A stretch of 64,000 nucleotides of DNA from Desulfopila aestuarii DSM 18488 (GTDB lineage Bacteria > Desulfobacterota > Desulfobulbia > Desulfobulbales > Desulfocapsaceae), in assembly GCA_945863875.1 (NCBI GenBank), contig CAMBBS010000004.1, forward strand, positions 99,125 through 163,124, in the 5' to 3' direction. Each line of letters starts with the position of its first letter. Position 1 is the stretch's first letter. The notes under the pieces were generated by a model. It was given only the letters and a program-made list of their open reading frames with translations. It was not told where the DNA came from and did no database searches. Position numbers and translations under genes: made by a program. This document shows, one piece after another, positions 44,239-54,336 of the stretch.

Positions 44239-46110
44239 ATGGTATTGCCGAAATGGCAGCGGAAACTGCCTCAAGACAAAACCGTCACCGCCCAGACGGC
44301 GTTGGCCTCGATCAAAAACGGCTGCCGTGTTTTCTTAGGTACCGGCTGCGGCGAACCCCAGCATCTGATCCACGCGATGATGGCTGATATGAGTTTTCAG
44401 GACATCATGATTTACCAGATGCTCTCCCATACCCTGGCGCAATATGTCGATGCCCCGACCTTCGCCAGGCGCTTTTCCCTCAAACTGTTTTTCATCAGCG
44501 AGCCGATGCGTAAGGCGGCTTTTGAGGGGAAAATAGATTATCTGCCGACCTATCTGTCGCAAATCCCCAAATTATTTGACAGCCGGCAAATCGGACTCGA
44601 TGTTGCCCTGATCCAGGTCAGCCCGCCCGACCATTTCGGCTTTTGCAGTTTGGGGGTTTCCGTTGATATCACCCGTTCCGCCATTGAAAACGCCAAGATG
44701 ATCATTGCCCAGGTCAATCCGCGCATGCCGCGCACCTGGGGTGACAGTCTGGTACATATGGATAAGGTAGATTTTTTTATTCCGCATGAGGAACCGCTGG
44801 TCACATATCAGCCCAATTTACAGGATGATCAGGTGACCCGGCGGATCGGCCATTTTATCTCCCAGCTGGTTCGCGACGGGGATACCCTGCAGATTGGTTT
44901 TGGCATGCTGCCCAACGCCATTCTGCCCTACCTGGCAGGTAAGAAAGATCTTGGCCTGCACACCCAGCTTATCACCGATGCCATGCTGCCGCTGTTCAAG
45001 CAGCAGGTCGTGACGAATAAACAGAAGTCCCTGCTGCCTCGCCGGGTGGTGGCCTCGCTCTGCATGGGCACGGAAGAACTGTATCGTTTTGTCGACGACA
45101 ATCCGTTTTTTTACTTTCGCTCCTCGGAATTCGTCAGCGATCCCCTGGTGATCGCCAGAAACGACAATCTTGTTTCCATAAGTTCCGCCCTTGAGGTTGA
45201 TCTTACCGGCCAGGTCTGTTCGGATTCCCTTGGCTATCGTTTTTTCAGCGGCATCGGCGACCAGGTCGATTTTCTGCGCGGGGCGGCTATGTCCAAAGGC
45301 GGCTTCAGCATCGTCGCCCTGCCGTCAACCGCGAAAAATGGCGAGGTTTCGCGAATTGTCTCCCATCTCTCCGAAGGGGCGGGGGTAGCGACGACCCGCG
45401 GCGATGTGAATTTTGTTGTGACCGAGTACGGCTATGCCGAACTGCAGGGCAAGGGTATTTATCAGCGAGTCATGGAACTGGCACAGATCGCCCATCCCAA
45501 GTTTCGCGCCCAGCTGATCAATGCGGCTAAAAAACACCACTATATCTTCGCCGATCAGCTGCCGCCTCTGGAACAGGATCTCATCTTTCTGGAAAAATAC
45601 GACTGGCGCATCGATTTGAAAAACGGCCGGACGGCGTTCATTCGCCCCTTATATCCCTCAGATGAATTCGATTACCGAAACTTTTTCTATTCCCTCAAGG
45701 AGGAAACCATATATCGGCGGTTTTTTTATAAAATGCGGCTTTTTTCCCATGAAGTTGTCCAGGAGCAATGGGCGGAAGTCGACTATCACGACAACATGTC
45801 CCTCATCGGTCGGGTACAGAACGAGGGGCATTCTGAAGTCATCGCCATCGGTTCCTACAGCCTCGATAAAGACGGCTACGCAGAAGTTGCTTTTGTCGTA
45901 CACGACGATTATCAGGGCCAGGGCATCGCCCGCCATATGCTGGAGTATCTCGAACAGATCGCCAAAGAAAACAGCTTCATCGGTTTTGTGGCGACGGTCA
46001 TGGGAGACAACCATGCGATGCTCGCTGTTTTCAGCAAGCGCTATCCCCATGCGGCGGTACATCCCACCCCGACCGGGGAGATTGTCGTCACCATGCCTTT
46101 TGTCCCCTGA
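44239..46110 (+). CDS. Acetyl-CoA hydrolase/CoA-transferase fused to GNAT domain
   Basis: A 623-residue fusion from the ATG at 44239 (GAGGAGG box). Residues about 1-200 and 220-430 are the N- and C-halves of the acetyl-CoA hydrolase/4-hydroxybutyrate CoA-transferase family (VALIQVSPPDHFGFCSLG, VVTEYGYAELQGK). Residues about 465-615 form a GNAT acetyltransferase domain with acetyl-CoA loop VHDDYQGQGIARHMLEYL (Q/RxxGxG/A). This architecture occurs in Geobacter-like and Desulfobacterota genomes. It interconverts acyl-CoAs and free acids; the GNAT part may acetylate the enzyme or a partner. Next to AOR/ALDH it could activate or exchange the acid product. Confidence 0.9.
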   Translation: MVLPKWQRKLPQDKTVTAQTALASIKNGCRVFLGTGCGEPQHLIHAMMADMSFQDIMIYQMLSHTLAQYVDAPTFARRFSLKLFFISEPMRKAAFEGKIDYLPTYLSQIPKLFDSRQIGLDVALIQVSPPDHFGFCSLGVSVDITRSAIENAKMIIAQVNPRMPRTWGDSLVHMDKVDFFIPHEEPLVTYQPNLQDDQVTRRIGHFISQLVRDGDTLQIGFGMLPNAILPYLAGKKDLGLHTQLITDAMLPLFKQQVVTNKQKSLLPRRVVASLCMGTEELYRFVDDNPFFYFRSSEFVSDPLVIARNDNLVSISSALEVDLTGQVCSDSLGYRFFSGIGDQVDFLRGAAMSKGGFSIVALPSTAKNGEVSRIVSHLSEGAGVATTRGDVNFVVTEYGYAELQGKGIYQRVMELAQIAHPKFRAQLINAAKKHHYIFADQLPPLEQDLIFLEKYDWRIDLKNGRTAFIRPLYPSDEFDYRNFFYSLKEETIYRRFFYKMRLFSHEVVQEQWAEVDYHDNMSLIGRVQNEGHSEVIAIGSYSLDKDGYAEVAFVVHDDYQGQGIARHMLEYLEQIAKENSFIGFVATVMGDNHAMLAVFSKRYPHAAVHPTPTGEIVVTMPFVP

Positions 46111-46187
46111 AAAGGGGTCGCGGTGGAACGAAAGAGGCAGCAAGACTTTGCTTGCCTAAGGTGAAACACAAGCACCCACAGGCCGGA

Positions 46188-49100
46188 TCAACACACCAGC
46201 GAGCCCAGGACTTTCGCCAGCGTGTCCCGCATATCCTCTAATCGGTAAGGCTTGTGCAGAAAGGCCTGGGGAAGTTCACTTCGTTCCGCATCGATGACTT
46301 TTGATTCGTCGTGACCACTGGACAGGATCACCGGGAGTGCCGGTTGAATTTGACGCAGAGCGGCCATTGTCTCCCAGCCATTCATGCGCGGCATGGTCAG
46401 GTCCGAAAGGACGACATCGATTTCATCTGAGTGGTTTTGGTAAACTTCCAGCGCCTCAACCCCGTCTTTGGCCGAGAATACTTTGAACCCGAGGCACTTG
46501 AGCATCGTTTCGGCTACGGTGCGCATCATTTCCTCATCGTCGATCAGCAAGACTGTGCCACCTGTTTCTGTTGCCGCCGGTGAGGCTGCTGTATGGGTTT
46601 GTGGAGCGATTCCTTCAGCTGATATCGGGAAAAAAACTCGGAAGGTACTCCCCTGGCCTTCTTCACTCTCAACAGTGATAAGGCCTCCATGCCCCTTGAC
46701 AATCCCCAGAACGACAGAGAGGCCAAGACCCCTGCCGCTGAATTTGCTGGAGAAAAATGGATCAAAAAGCTTATCGATATCATCGGATGCGATACCCGCC
46801 CCGGTGTCCGTCACCGATAAACATCCGTAGGCTGGATCCTCCGCCTGCCGGCCGATGGGGAAACGATGTGTGGCAGAAATTGCCTCGGGAGAAACTGTTT
46901 TCACCGCAAGATCAATCGTGCCATGGGCTGCATGTGTCGTCTCCCAGGCATTGGTGACCAGGTTGGTCAGCAGCTGTCGTATCTGATGGGCACTCGCATT
47001 GATGACCGGGGCAGCGGCAGGTAAATCCAAGGCAAGGAGCAGGTTTTTTGGCGCAGCTGCCTGCAGCAGCGGCAGACTTTGCCGGCAGAACGCAGATAAG
47101 TCGAGAGGTTTGCGGCTATCGGTGCCTTGTCCAAGATAGGTGACCATCTGGCCACTGATTTCTGCTGCCTTCTGGGCTGCGAGCAGGGCATTGTTCAGAT
47201 CTTTGCCCGGTGTCAAACCGAACTGCAGATCATCCAGAGCCATCTCCAGGTTGCCGATCACCACTGCCAGCTGGTTATTGAAATGGTGGGCGATCGCCCC
47301 GGCCATCACCCCCAGGCTTTCCGCTTTTTGCAGTTGTCTGTTTTTTGCTTCAAGTCTGGCATTCTCTTTCCCGATACGTTTGCGCTCGCTAATATCGTTG
47401 ATTATTGAGAAAAGCTTCGCCGAGTCTTGTACGGGAATCAGAGTTGAATGAACCTCAACCGTATGGATAGCACCCTCGGCATCCTTATGTTCAGCAACGA
47501 AAAAGTTCTTCTGTCCTAAACGAACCTTCTGGAGAATATCTTTGCAATCATCGCCGGAAAACGTATTGATATCCGCGATATTCATATTCAGCAACGTTGT
47601 GCGCGAATACTTATAAAAGTTCTCGGCGGCCAGATTCGCATCAACAATTGCTCCCGTCTCGGGCTCAAGCAGCAACATCATCGCGCTATGGCGGCGGAAC
47701 ATGCCGGCGAACCGCTCCTCGCTCGCTTTTAATTCCTCCATTCGCTGTCTCAGGGATTCGTTGATCTGATGAATCTTGACAAATTGCCCTGAAAGCGACC
47801 CGCCCATGTCCTGGAAGTTTTTGATCAAATGATGCGTCTCTTTAATAGTGCTCTCCGGCCAGACAATCTCCTCGCCGCCGGTAGTAAGCTTGACCGGTAG
47901 ATCACGGGTGATAAGATACAGTTTTTCAAGGGTGGCAATAGCCCTGCGGCTCAACAGTTCAGCCAGCGCCAGTGACCCGAGCAGAATCAGGAAAAGCAGC
48001 GTCAACTTCCTGGTATAGTTGTCATAGAGTGTTTTTTGAAAGAGGGCTATCGGCTGCTCCAGTATCAACTGCCATTCCGCCAGATCGCCAATAGCTAACT
48101 CCGTAACATACATGGATTGTTTCCAGCGTTCCGAGATTGGCGTATTGTGCGGCACCACCGGCACCCACTGACTGATGCCGTTGTCAAGGCGATGAAGTGT
48201 GCCTTTGTCGCGTACAAAAGGGCTCATGATCTTTTGATCCGAGTGGTTGGTTGATATGACATTGTTGTTTTTATCCACCAGGGTGTAGAGCATGGCAATA
48301 CGATCAAATTCATAATCCAGATGTTTCCAGATCTGCTCAAGATTCAAAGCGCCATAGACATGGCCGGCGTACTTTCCGGCGATAAGCACCGGCTCAAGAA
48401 CGAGCACTGTTGGATTGTGGAACCCATATTCGCTGCTGACCAATTCAGAAAGCATTGTTTGTCGCTTTTCCTGGAGAAAAAGCACGGAAGGATGTTCAGC
48501 AAAACTAACGCCTATGGTACTCCTGCCCATATTGTCAAGCAGGGGGGAAGAGGCGATCGAGACGGCAGCTTTGTCCGCGAGACCTATTTTCAGATAATTG
48601 ACATCCGATTTCTTTACCTGGTCGATCAGGGCCTGCATTTCCCGTGGGGATTTCGAAACAGCCAGTTCCGCCAGATTGGCCAGGGATGTCCTTCGGTTTA
48701 ACAGCCAGGTTTCCAGGTGATCCGCGACATCTCCACTGGTATAGGCAAGGTTGGTACGGATCGTGCGGTCGGTTTGGTTGAAATCGCTTCTGCAGCTGAT
48801 TGCCAACATGATAAGAGCCGGGAACAACACAAAAAAGGCCAAAAGATTATAGACAATATCACTCAGGGATATCAGGGAGGAACGGGAATGAAGGGCAAAA
48901 ACAGTGAAGAGCAGGCGACCGGTCAAAGCATTGGCGATACCATTTACAGCCTGTTTGGTCATGACGATGTAGGTATTGCTCGGAGGAACATCCATGACAA
49001 GGTGGTAGAAAAGGTAGACCAGCGGCATGCCGATAAACAGCCAGAAGAGTGTATCAGCCAGCACCATGCTTGCTTTTCGCCGCTGCATCAACCAGCCGAC

Positions 49101-49373
49101 AAAGAGAACCTCCGCCGTCATTATGATGATGGCATAGGGATGGTTCCAGATGATATAGGTATAGCCGGCAATGATACAGGCTGCCGCAACTCCCCGAGCC
49201 AAGCCAAAAAACTGCAATGCCAGCAAGGCGAAAATACTGCCGAAGAGGAAATCGATGTTCAGGAAAATCGGGTACTTGAAATAGTTTCCCGCAAGACCTC
49301 CGGCAATCAAACCCAAGAAAAGAAGGGCCCTGGAGGGGGATGGCACAATCTTGGCGGTTGGTGTGGGATGCAT
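46188..49373 (-). CDS. Hybrid sensor histidine kinase with N-terminal membrane domain, Cache and receiver
   Basis: A 1061-residue hybrid kinase. Six or more hydrophobic segments fill residues about 15-215 (a MASE-like bundle); an extracytoplasmic Cache-like domain covers about 225-435 and another TM about 445-470. A PAS domain (about 545-660), HisKA with H-box AHHFNNQLA (His696), HATPase (NLVTNAWET, DTGAGI, GRGLGLSV) and a C-terminal receiver (Asp in VVLSDLTMP, Lys in FLHKPYR, about 940-1055) follow. The substitution AHHFNN for AHDFNN is mild. It probably feeds a phosphorelay; no dedicated response regulator is adjacent. Confidence 0.92.
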   Translation of the reverse strand: MHPTPTAKIVPSPSRALLFLGLIAGGLAGNYFKYPIFLNIDFLFGSIFALLALQFFGLARGVAAACIIAGYTYIIWNHPYAIIIMTAEVLFVGWLMQRRKASMVLADTLFWLFIGMPLVYLFYHLVMDVPPSNTYIVMTKQAVNGIANALTGRLLFTVFALHSRSSLISLSDIVYNLLAFFVLFPALIMLAISCRSDFNQTDRTIRTNLAYTSGDVADHLETWLLNRRTSLANLAELAVSKSPREMQALIDQVKKSDVNYLKIGLADKAAVSIASSPLLDNMGRSTIGVSFAEHPSVLFLQEKRQTMLSELVSSEYGFHNPTVLVLEPVLIAGKYAGHVYGALNLEQIWKHLDYEFDRIAMLYTLVDKNNNVISTNHSDQKIMSPFVRDKGTLHRLDNGISQWVPVVPHNTPISERWKQSMYVTELAIGDLAEWQLILEQPIALFQKTLYDNYTRKLTLLFLILLGSLALAELLSRRAIATLEKLYLITRDLPVKLTTGGEEIVWPESTIKETHHLIKNFQDMGGSLSGQFVKIHQINESLRQRMEELKASEERFAGMFRRHSAMMLLLEPETGAIVDANLAAENFYKYSRTTLLNMNIADINTFSGDDCKDILQKVRLGQKNFFVAEHKDAEGAIHTVEVHSTLIPVQDSAKLFSIINDISERKRIGKENARLEAKNRQLQKAESLGVMAGAIAHHFNNQLAVVIGNLEMALDDLQFGLTPGKDLNNALLAAQKAAEISGQMVTYLGQGTDSRKPLDLSAFCRQSLPLLQAAAPKNLLLALDLPAAAPVINASAHQIRQLLTNLVTNAWETTHAAHGTIDLAVKTVSPEAISATHRFPIGRQAEDPAYGCLSVTDTGAGIASDDIDKLFDPFFSSKFSGRGLGLSVVLGIVKGHGGLITVESEEGQGSTFRVFFPISAEGIAPQTHTAASPAATETGGTVLLIDDEEMMRTVAETMLKCLGFKVFSAKDGVEALEVYQNHSDEIDVVLSDLTMPRMNGWETMAALRQIQPALPVILSSGHDESKVIDAERSELPQAFLHKPYRLEDMRDTLAKVLGSLVC

Positions 49374-49758
49374 GTGTTTCCGGTGTCATATTTATTGGAG
49401 GAGAAGTTTCATTGTAAAGCATAAATCTCTGGGGACCTATGAAATTAAATAATGTTGCGGATTTTTATCTATTCTCTGGATCGGGATGGCTTGACAGGAC
49501 AGAAGGAAAACCGCCAAGTCAACGGTGAGAATAACTCGGCTCATGGATATTCCTTTAAAGATAAAAGTCCCTGGAATTTTTCGTTGATAGCCTGTAGCAT
49601 TTGTAAATGGGTATTGCGTTATACTCTTTTAATTGTAATCTCTCTGGCCAATAAGCAAATTTTCTCTTGCACGTTGAATTGCCAAAGAGAACAGTAACGC
49701 TGTTTGCTTCGCAAAAGTCTTAAGTCAAAAAGACTTGACAAAAGGAATAGTCAGTAGA
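49374..49758. other. Divergent region between two hybrid kinase genes
   Basis: About 385 bp between divergently transcribed hybrid kinases; AT-rich at 49570-49700. Promoters for both must lie here. Two possible small frames (about 80 codons) have no ribosome site or family features and are not called. Confidence 0.35.
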
Positions 49759-52700
49759 ATGAATCATTCAGGTGCCGTCGGACTAATCAACAATGCCGCC
49801 CTCCTCCTTGCCTTATGCCTGTTGTATGACATGCTGGGCCCCCGGCTTCAGGAAAGAAAAACCTTAATTCAGCAGGTTCTTACCGGTATTGTTTTAGGCG
49901 CTATCGGCTTGGCAATCATGTCCAATCCCTGGAATTTTGGCCAGGGTGTCGTCTTTGATACGCGGTCGGTGCTTCTGGCCATCTCTGGATTTTTCTTTGG
50001 AACCATTCCCGTCTTATTAGCGGTGTTGATGACCGGTTTTTTCCGCTTTCTATCGGGCGGAGCCGGGGTATGGACGGGCCTGGCTGTTATTGTCACCTCC
50101 GGCGTCATCGGTCTGCTCTGGCGACATTTCCGTCCCCTTAAGCATCAGAAGCCGTCAATAGCAGAATTATATCTCCTCGGCATAGTCGTCCATATTGCCA
50201 TGCTGGGATGGTTTTTTCTTCTACCATGGCCGCTTGCCATTGATGTTCTCGGTAAAATCAGTTTGCCGGTGCTGTTTATCTATCCAATCGCCACGGCCAT
50301 CCTCGGAAACCTTATGGTGATGAGTGAAAAGCGCCGACACGCGGAGCAAGAGCTGAGAGAAAGCGAAGAGCGTTATCGCGAACTGGTTGAAAACGCCAAC
50401 AGCATTATCCTGCGCATGGATAAAGAGGGACGGATTTCCTTTTTTAATGAGTATGCGCAGGGGTTTTTCGGCTTTCCGGCCCAGGAAATACTCGGCAGAA
50501 GCGTAATCGGGACCATAGTGCCCGCGACAGATTCAGCCGGCGTTGACCTGGACACCATGATCAAGGATATAGGCGTGCATCCCCAGTACTATGTAACCAA
50601 TGACAACGAAAACATGCTCCGTGACGGGACAAGGGTCTGGGTCTCCTGGACGAACAAGCCGATTTTTAACGAGGCGAATGAGGTCAGCGAAATACTCTGT
50701 GTCGGCAATGATATTACTGAACGGAAGCACAGTGAAGAATTCCTGCGCGAGAGTGAAGAACGCAACCGCCTCCTGGCTGATCTGACTTTGGAAGGAATCG
50801 TCATTCACAAAAACGGCGTTGCCGAAGATTTGAATGCATCCATGGCAAAAATGCTCGGTTTTGCCCGAGATGAATTACTGGGCAGAAATTTTTTTGAATT
50901 TATCCATGGGAACGACTGTGCGATTGTTCATCAAAACATCAAAAAAGACTCCGCTTCTCCCTACACTATTCGCATGCTGCGCAAGAACGGGGAACGCTTC
51001 TTCGCGGAGATTGAATCGCGAAATATTCACATGCAGGGAGAGGTTCGGCGGGTAAGCGCTGTCCGCGATATTACCGAACGAAAGGAGGCGGAAGAGAGAA
51101 AAATTGCCGGTGAAGAACGGCACCGGATGATCCTGAAGACCGCCATGGACGGGTTCTGGGTGGTGGATACCGAGGGGCGTATTCTTGAAGTGAACGAGAC
51201 GTATTGCTGGATGAGCGGCTATACCGAGCAAGAACTGCTCAGCATGCACATTACCGACCTGGAAGCACAGGAAACGGTAGAGGGCACTGCCGCCCATATG
51301 CGTAAAGTCCTTGCCGGTGGTGAGGATCGATTTGAATCTCGACATCGCCGTAAGGACGGCACTTTCTTCGACCTTGAGATCAGGACCCAGTATAGCTCCG
51401 CCAATGGTGGCATAGTTGTTGTCTTCCTGCGCGACATAACTGAACATAAGGATTGGGAAGAAAAACTGAAAGAGAGTGAAGAGCGCTTCAAGGCCTTGCA
51501 TAATGCATCTTTCGGGGGCATTACTATTCACGATAAGGGGTTGATTCTAGACTGCAATCAAGGACTATCCGAGATTAGCGGCTTTGCCGTGGAAGAACTC
51601 ATCGGCATGGATGGCCTGCTGTTAATAGCGCCGGATTCCCGGGAACTGGTGCGGAACAACATCGTATCGGGCTATGAAAAACCCTATGAGGCCAAAGGAA
51701 TACGAAAAAATGGAGAAGAATATCCTCTTCGGCTGGAAGCGAGAAATGTTCCATATAAAGGAACAATGGTGCGGTGCGTCGAGTTTAGAGATATTTCAGA
51801 ACAAAAGATCTCCGAGGCGGAACGAGAGGGTCTGCGGGGGCAGCTGCTTCAGGCGCAAAAGATTGAATCCGTCGGGCGCCTTGCCGGTGGGGTTGCTCAT
51901 GACTTCAATAATATGCTGAGCGTGATCCTTGGACGCACCGAGATGGCCCAGGAGACTCTTGCGCCCTCCGAACCCATCCAGAAGGATCTCGAGGAGATTC
52001 GCAAGGCGGCGGAACGTTCGGCAAATCTCACCCGGCAACTGCTGGCCTTTGCCCGGAAACAGACGATCGCCCCCCAAGTCTTAAATTTCAACAATGCCGT
52101 CTCCGGCATGCTGAAAATGATACAGAGACTTATCGGGGAGGATATTGATCTTGTCTGGCTGCCCTTTGCCGATCTCTGGTCAATTAAAATGGATCCTTCA
52201 CAACTTGATCAAATTCTGGCCAATCTCTGCGTCAACGCCCGGGATGCCATCGCAGGTGTCGGCAAGCTTACCATCGAGACGGAGAATGTCACTTTTGATG
52301 ATGCCTATTGCGCCAATCATCCAGGTTTTAATTTCGGCGAATATGTGCTGCTCGCCCTCAGCGACAATGGCTGCGGCATGGACAGGGAAACACTGACCCA
52401 CCTGTACGAGCCTTTTTTCACCACCAAGGAGATGGGCAAAGGTACTGGTCTCGGTCTCGCTACTGTTTATGGCATCGTCAAGCAGAACAATGGATTTATC
52501 AATGTTTACAGTGAACCCGGCCAGGGAACGACATTCAAAATCTATTTGCCGCGATATAAGGAAAAGGCCGAAGCTGTTGCACAGACTACCTTGATCAAGC
52601 CGGCGGCGCGGGGCCTGGAAACCATTTTGCTGGTGGAAGATGAAGCGGCGATTCTGGCGATGACCAGGACTATGCTTGAGCGTCTGGGCTATACCGTACT

Positions 52701-52992
52701 GCCGGCAAACAGTCCGGGGGAGGCAATCCAGCTGGCAGAATCACATACCGGTCAAATCAATCTGCTCTTAACCGATGTGGTCATGCCGGAGATGAACGGC
52801 CGCGATCTGGCCAGGCATCTGCTGTCACTTTATCCGGATATCAAACCACTGTTCATGTCCGGGTATACCGCCAACGTTATCGCCCATCATGGGGTGTTGG
52901 ATAAAGGCGTGCAGTTCATCGAAAAGCCATTCGCCAAAAAAGACCTGGCCGCGAAAATCCGAGAGGTGCTGCATCAGAATCTCATGAATTAA
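49759..52992 (+). CDS. Hybrid sensor kinase with 5TM-Lyt-like sensor, four PAS domains and receiver
   Basis: A 1077-residue kinase from the ATG at 49759; the frame opens earlier at a TTG. Residues about 1-200 hold five or six TM helices with [20 protein letters not shown], the pattern of the 5TMR_LYT sensor domain found in LytS-like proteins. Four PAS domains follow in tandem (about 205-325, 330-440, 450-570, 575-690), then HisKA with AHDFNNMLS (His714), HATPase ([24 protein letters not shown]) and a receiver (Asp in LLLTDVVMP, Lys in EKPFAKKD). The PAS array suggests several intracellular inputs. It is convergent with the DUF1254 gene. Confidence 0.92.
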   Translation: MNHSGAVGLINNAALLLALCLLYDMLGPRLQERKTLIQQVLTGIVLGAIGLAIMSNPWNFGQGVVFDTRSVLLAISGFFFGTIPVLLAVLMTGFFRFLSGGAGVWTGLAVIVTSGVIGLLWRHFRPLKHQKPSIAELYLLGIVVHIAMLGWFFLLPWPLAIDVLGKISLPVLFIYPIATAILGNLMVMSEKRRHAEQELRESEERYRELVENANSIILRMDKEGRISFFNEYAQGFFGFPAQEILGRSVIGTIVPATDSAGVDLDTMIKDIGVHPQYYVTNDNENMLRDGTRVWVSWTNKPIFNEANEVSEILCVGNDITERKHSEEFLRESEERNRLLADLTLEGIVIHKNGVAEDLNASMAKMLGFARDELLGRNFFEFIHGNDCAIVHQNIKKDSASPYTIRMLRKNGERFFAEIESRNIHMQGEVRRVSAVRDITERKEAEERKIAGEERHRMILKTAMDGFWVVDTEGRILEVNETYCWMSGYTEQELLSMHITDLEAQETVEGTAAHMRKVLAGGEDRFESRHRRKDGTFFDLEIRTQYSSANGGIVVVFLRDITEHKDWEEKLKESEERFKALHNASFGGITIHDKGLILDCNQGLSEISGFAVEELIGMDGLLLIAPDSRELVRNNIVSGYEKPYEAKGIRKNGEEYPLRLEARNVPYKGTMVRCVEFRDISEQKISEAEREGLRGQLLQAQKIESVGRLAGGVAHDFNNMLSVILGRTEMAQETLAPSEPIQKDLEEIRKAAERSANLTRQLLAFARKQTIAPQVLNFNNAVSGMLKMIQRLIGEDIDLVWLPFADLWSIKMDPSQLDQILANLCVNARDAIAGVGKLTIETENVTFDDAYCANHPGFNFGEYVLLALSDNGCGMDRETLTHLYEPFFTTKEMGKGTGLGLATVYGIVKQNNGFINVYSEPGQGTTFKIYLPRYKEKAEAVAQTTLIKPAARGLETILLVEDEAAILAMTRTMLERLGYTVLPANSPGEAIQLAESHTGQINLLLTDVVMPEMNGRDLARHLLSLYPDIKPLFMSGYTANVIAHHGVLDKGVQFIEKPFAKKDLAAKIREVLHQNLMN

Positions 52993-53053
52993 GCCGTTGT
53001 CTAAAAATAATATGGCCAAAGAAAAACCCGGAACGGTTCCTGTGAGGATTGCG

Positions 53054-54070
53054 TTATTCGACCAGCATTGCGTCAGGAAATACCCACGTGCCATCCATCA
53101 GCTCTTTCCGGGGTTGATACAGGCGCACCACGTAGTTCCAGCCTTTGGTGATGGGCAGGTAGTTCGGGTTTTCAGGGTTGCCGCCAAAGTGCATGGTAAT
53201 ACTGCCGTCTTCGTTTTTTAGGGCCGTTATACTGTTCATCGAATAGGCATCTCGGCTGTTCTTTTCCATGAGGCCCTTGGCGTTGTACACCGTCACCGAC
53301 CAGAAACCATCGACGGGAACATCCTTCGCCGTCAGCACATACGGCGTTTTGCCGTCATTTCGTGCCGGCACTCCATTTACATATATGGCGGCTTCTTCCG
53401 GGATGCCACCCCATTCGAATGCCGTTCCCAGCAGGTGGTCGATTGGGTTCAGCTTTGCTTTGTCGCCAAACATGCCGGCAGCATTGGCTTTCGTCGCCGC
53501 CAGCACATTGATGACAACTCTTATCTTGTGAAGAGATGCCTCATCCCAGTCGGGGATTTCGAACGAACCGGCATTGTCCTGCACAGCCTTGATCTGGTCT
53601 TGCAGAGCGTTTGCGCTCAGTATGTCCTCCGGATTCGATGCGTCCATGAAGGTGCGGAAGATAACGATCATGTAGCGTGTGCCAATCTTTTCCAGTGTCA
53701 GGGTGAACTCGCCGGAGCCGTGCTCCACCGGCTGCATGGAATGATCCTGGTTGATGATCAGCATCGATTGGAAGCGCCCGGCCGGGTCAGGTTTGGTAAT
53801 CCTGACCGGGTTGGTCAGATCGAAAACGCCAAACGAATACAGGGTGTCCCGGTTCATCCGCCCCACATCCTGCTTGTCGATCGGTACGGGTTGCCGGATA
53901 TGTACGATTTTGCCGAAGCCACCCTGTGCAACGTAACGTTTCAGCGTTTGATCAGTTTCCGCCCGCACGAAATTGTCGACTGTTACCATCTCGGCTGCCC
54001 TCAAGGTGTTCGAGACCAGACAGAGCAAGGAGGCAACAAGCAATGAGGCGATGTATCCGGTTTTCTTCAT
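53054..54070 (-). CDS. DUF1254/DUF1214 domain protein, exported
   Basis: A 338-residue protein from the ATG at 54070. A signal peptide (MKKTGYIASLLVASLLCLVS, cleavage near LRAAE) precedes a DUF1254 domain (about 25-140: NFVRAETDQTL, VGRMNRDTLYSFGVFDL) and a DUF1214 domain (about 225-330: ETYVNGVPARND-like YVNGVPARNDGKTP, WSVTVYNAKG, NWLPITKGWNYVVRLYQP-like end). The function of these periplasmic domains is not known. It ends 61 bp from a hybrid kinase gene facing it; a weak GGAACCGTTCC/GGGTTTTT hairpin follows its stop. Confidence 0.88.
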   Translation of the reverse strand: MKKTGYIASLLVASLLCLVSNTLRAAEMVTVDNFVRAETDQTLKRYVAQGGFGKIVHIRQPVPIDKQDVGRMNRDTLYSFGVFDLTNPVRITKPDPAGRFQSMLIINQDHSMQPVEHGSGEFTLTLEKIGTRYMIVIFRTFMDASNPEDILSANALQDQIKAVQDNAGSFEIPDWDEASLHKIRVVINVLAATKANAAGMFGDKAKLNPIDHLLGTAFEWGGIPEEAAIYVNGVPARNDGKTPYVLTAKDVPVDGFWSVTVYNAKGLMEKNSRDAYSMNSITALKNEDGSITMHFGGNPENPNYLPITKGWNYVVRLYQPRKELMDGTWVFPDAMLVE

Positions 54071-54336
54071 TTTGGCAGTACCATTAAGTTCATAGAAATT
54101 TTGCGGCCAAGGTAACATTCAGCAGCGCATGAATATGTGCACGTTCCGGGGGGGGAGGTGATCCCGGCTCCACCTCCGGCATATGGACCATGGGCAGTAT
54201 ATGCTGAGGAAGTTTCAGTGTATAGACTGTTAATCATAAAAGTGAATGGAATACAATATGATGTCATTATAAACCACCGAATTTTCTTTTCTCCCTGCTG
54301 ATTTTTGACCAGGGCTGCACCAGGAAGCAGTCCAGT

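Noticed and set aside
49452..49697. An 81-codon plus-strand frame upstream of the 5TMR_LYT kinase
   Set aside because: AT-rich with no family features and no ribosome site; more likely promoter sequence.
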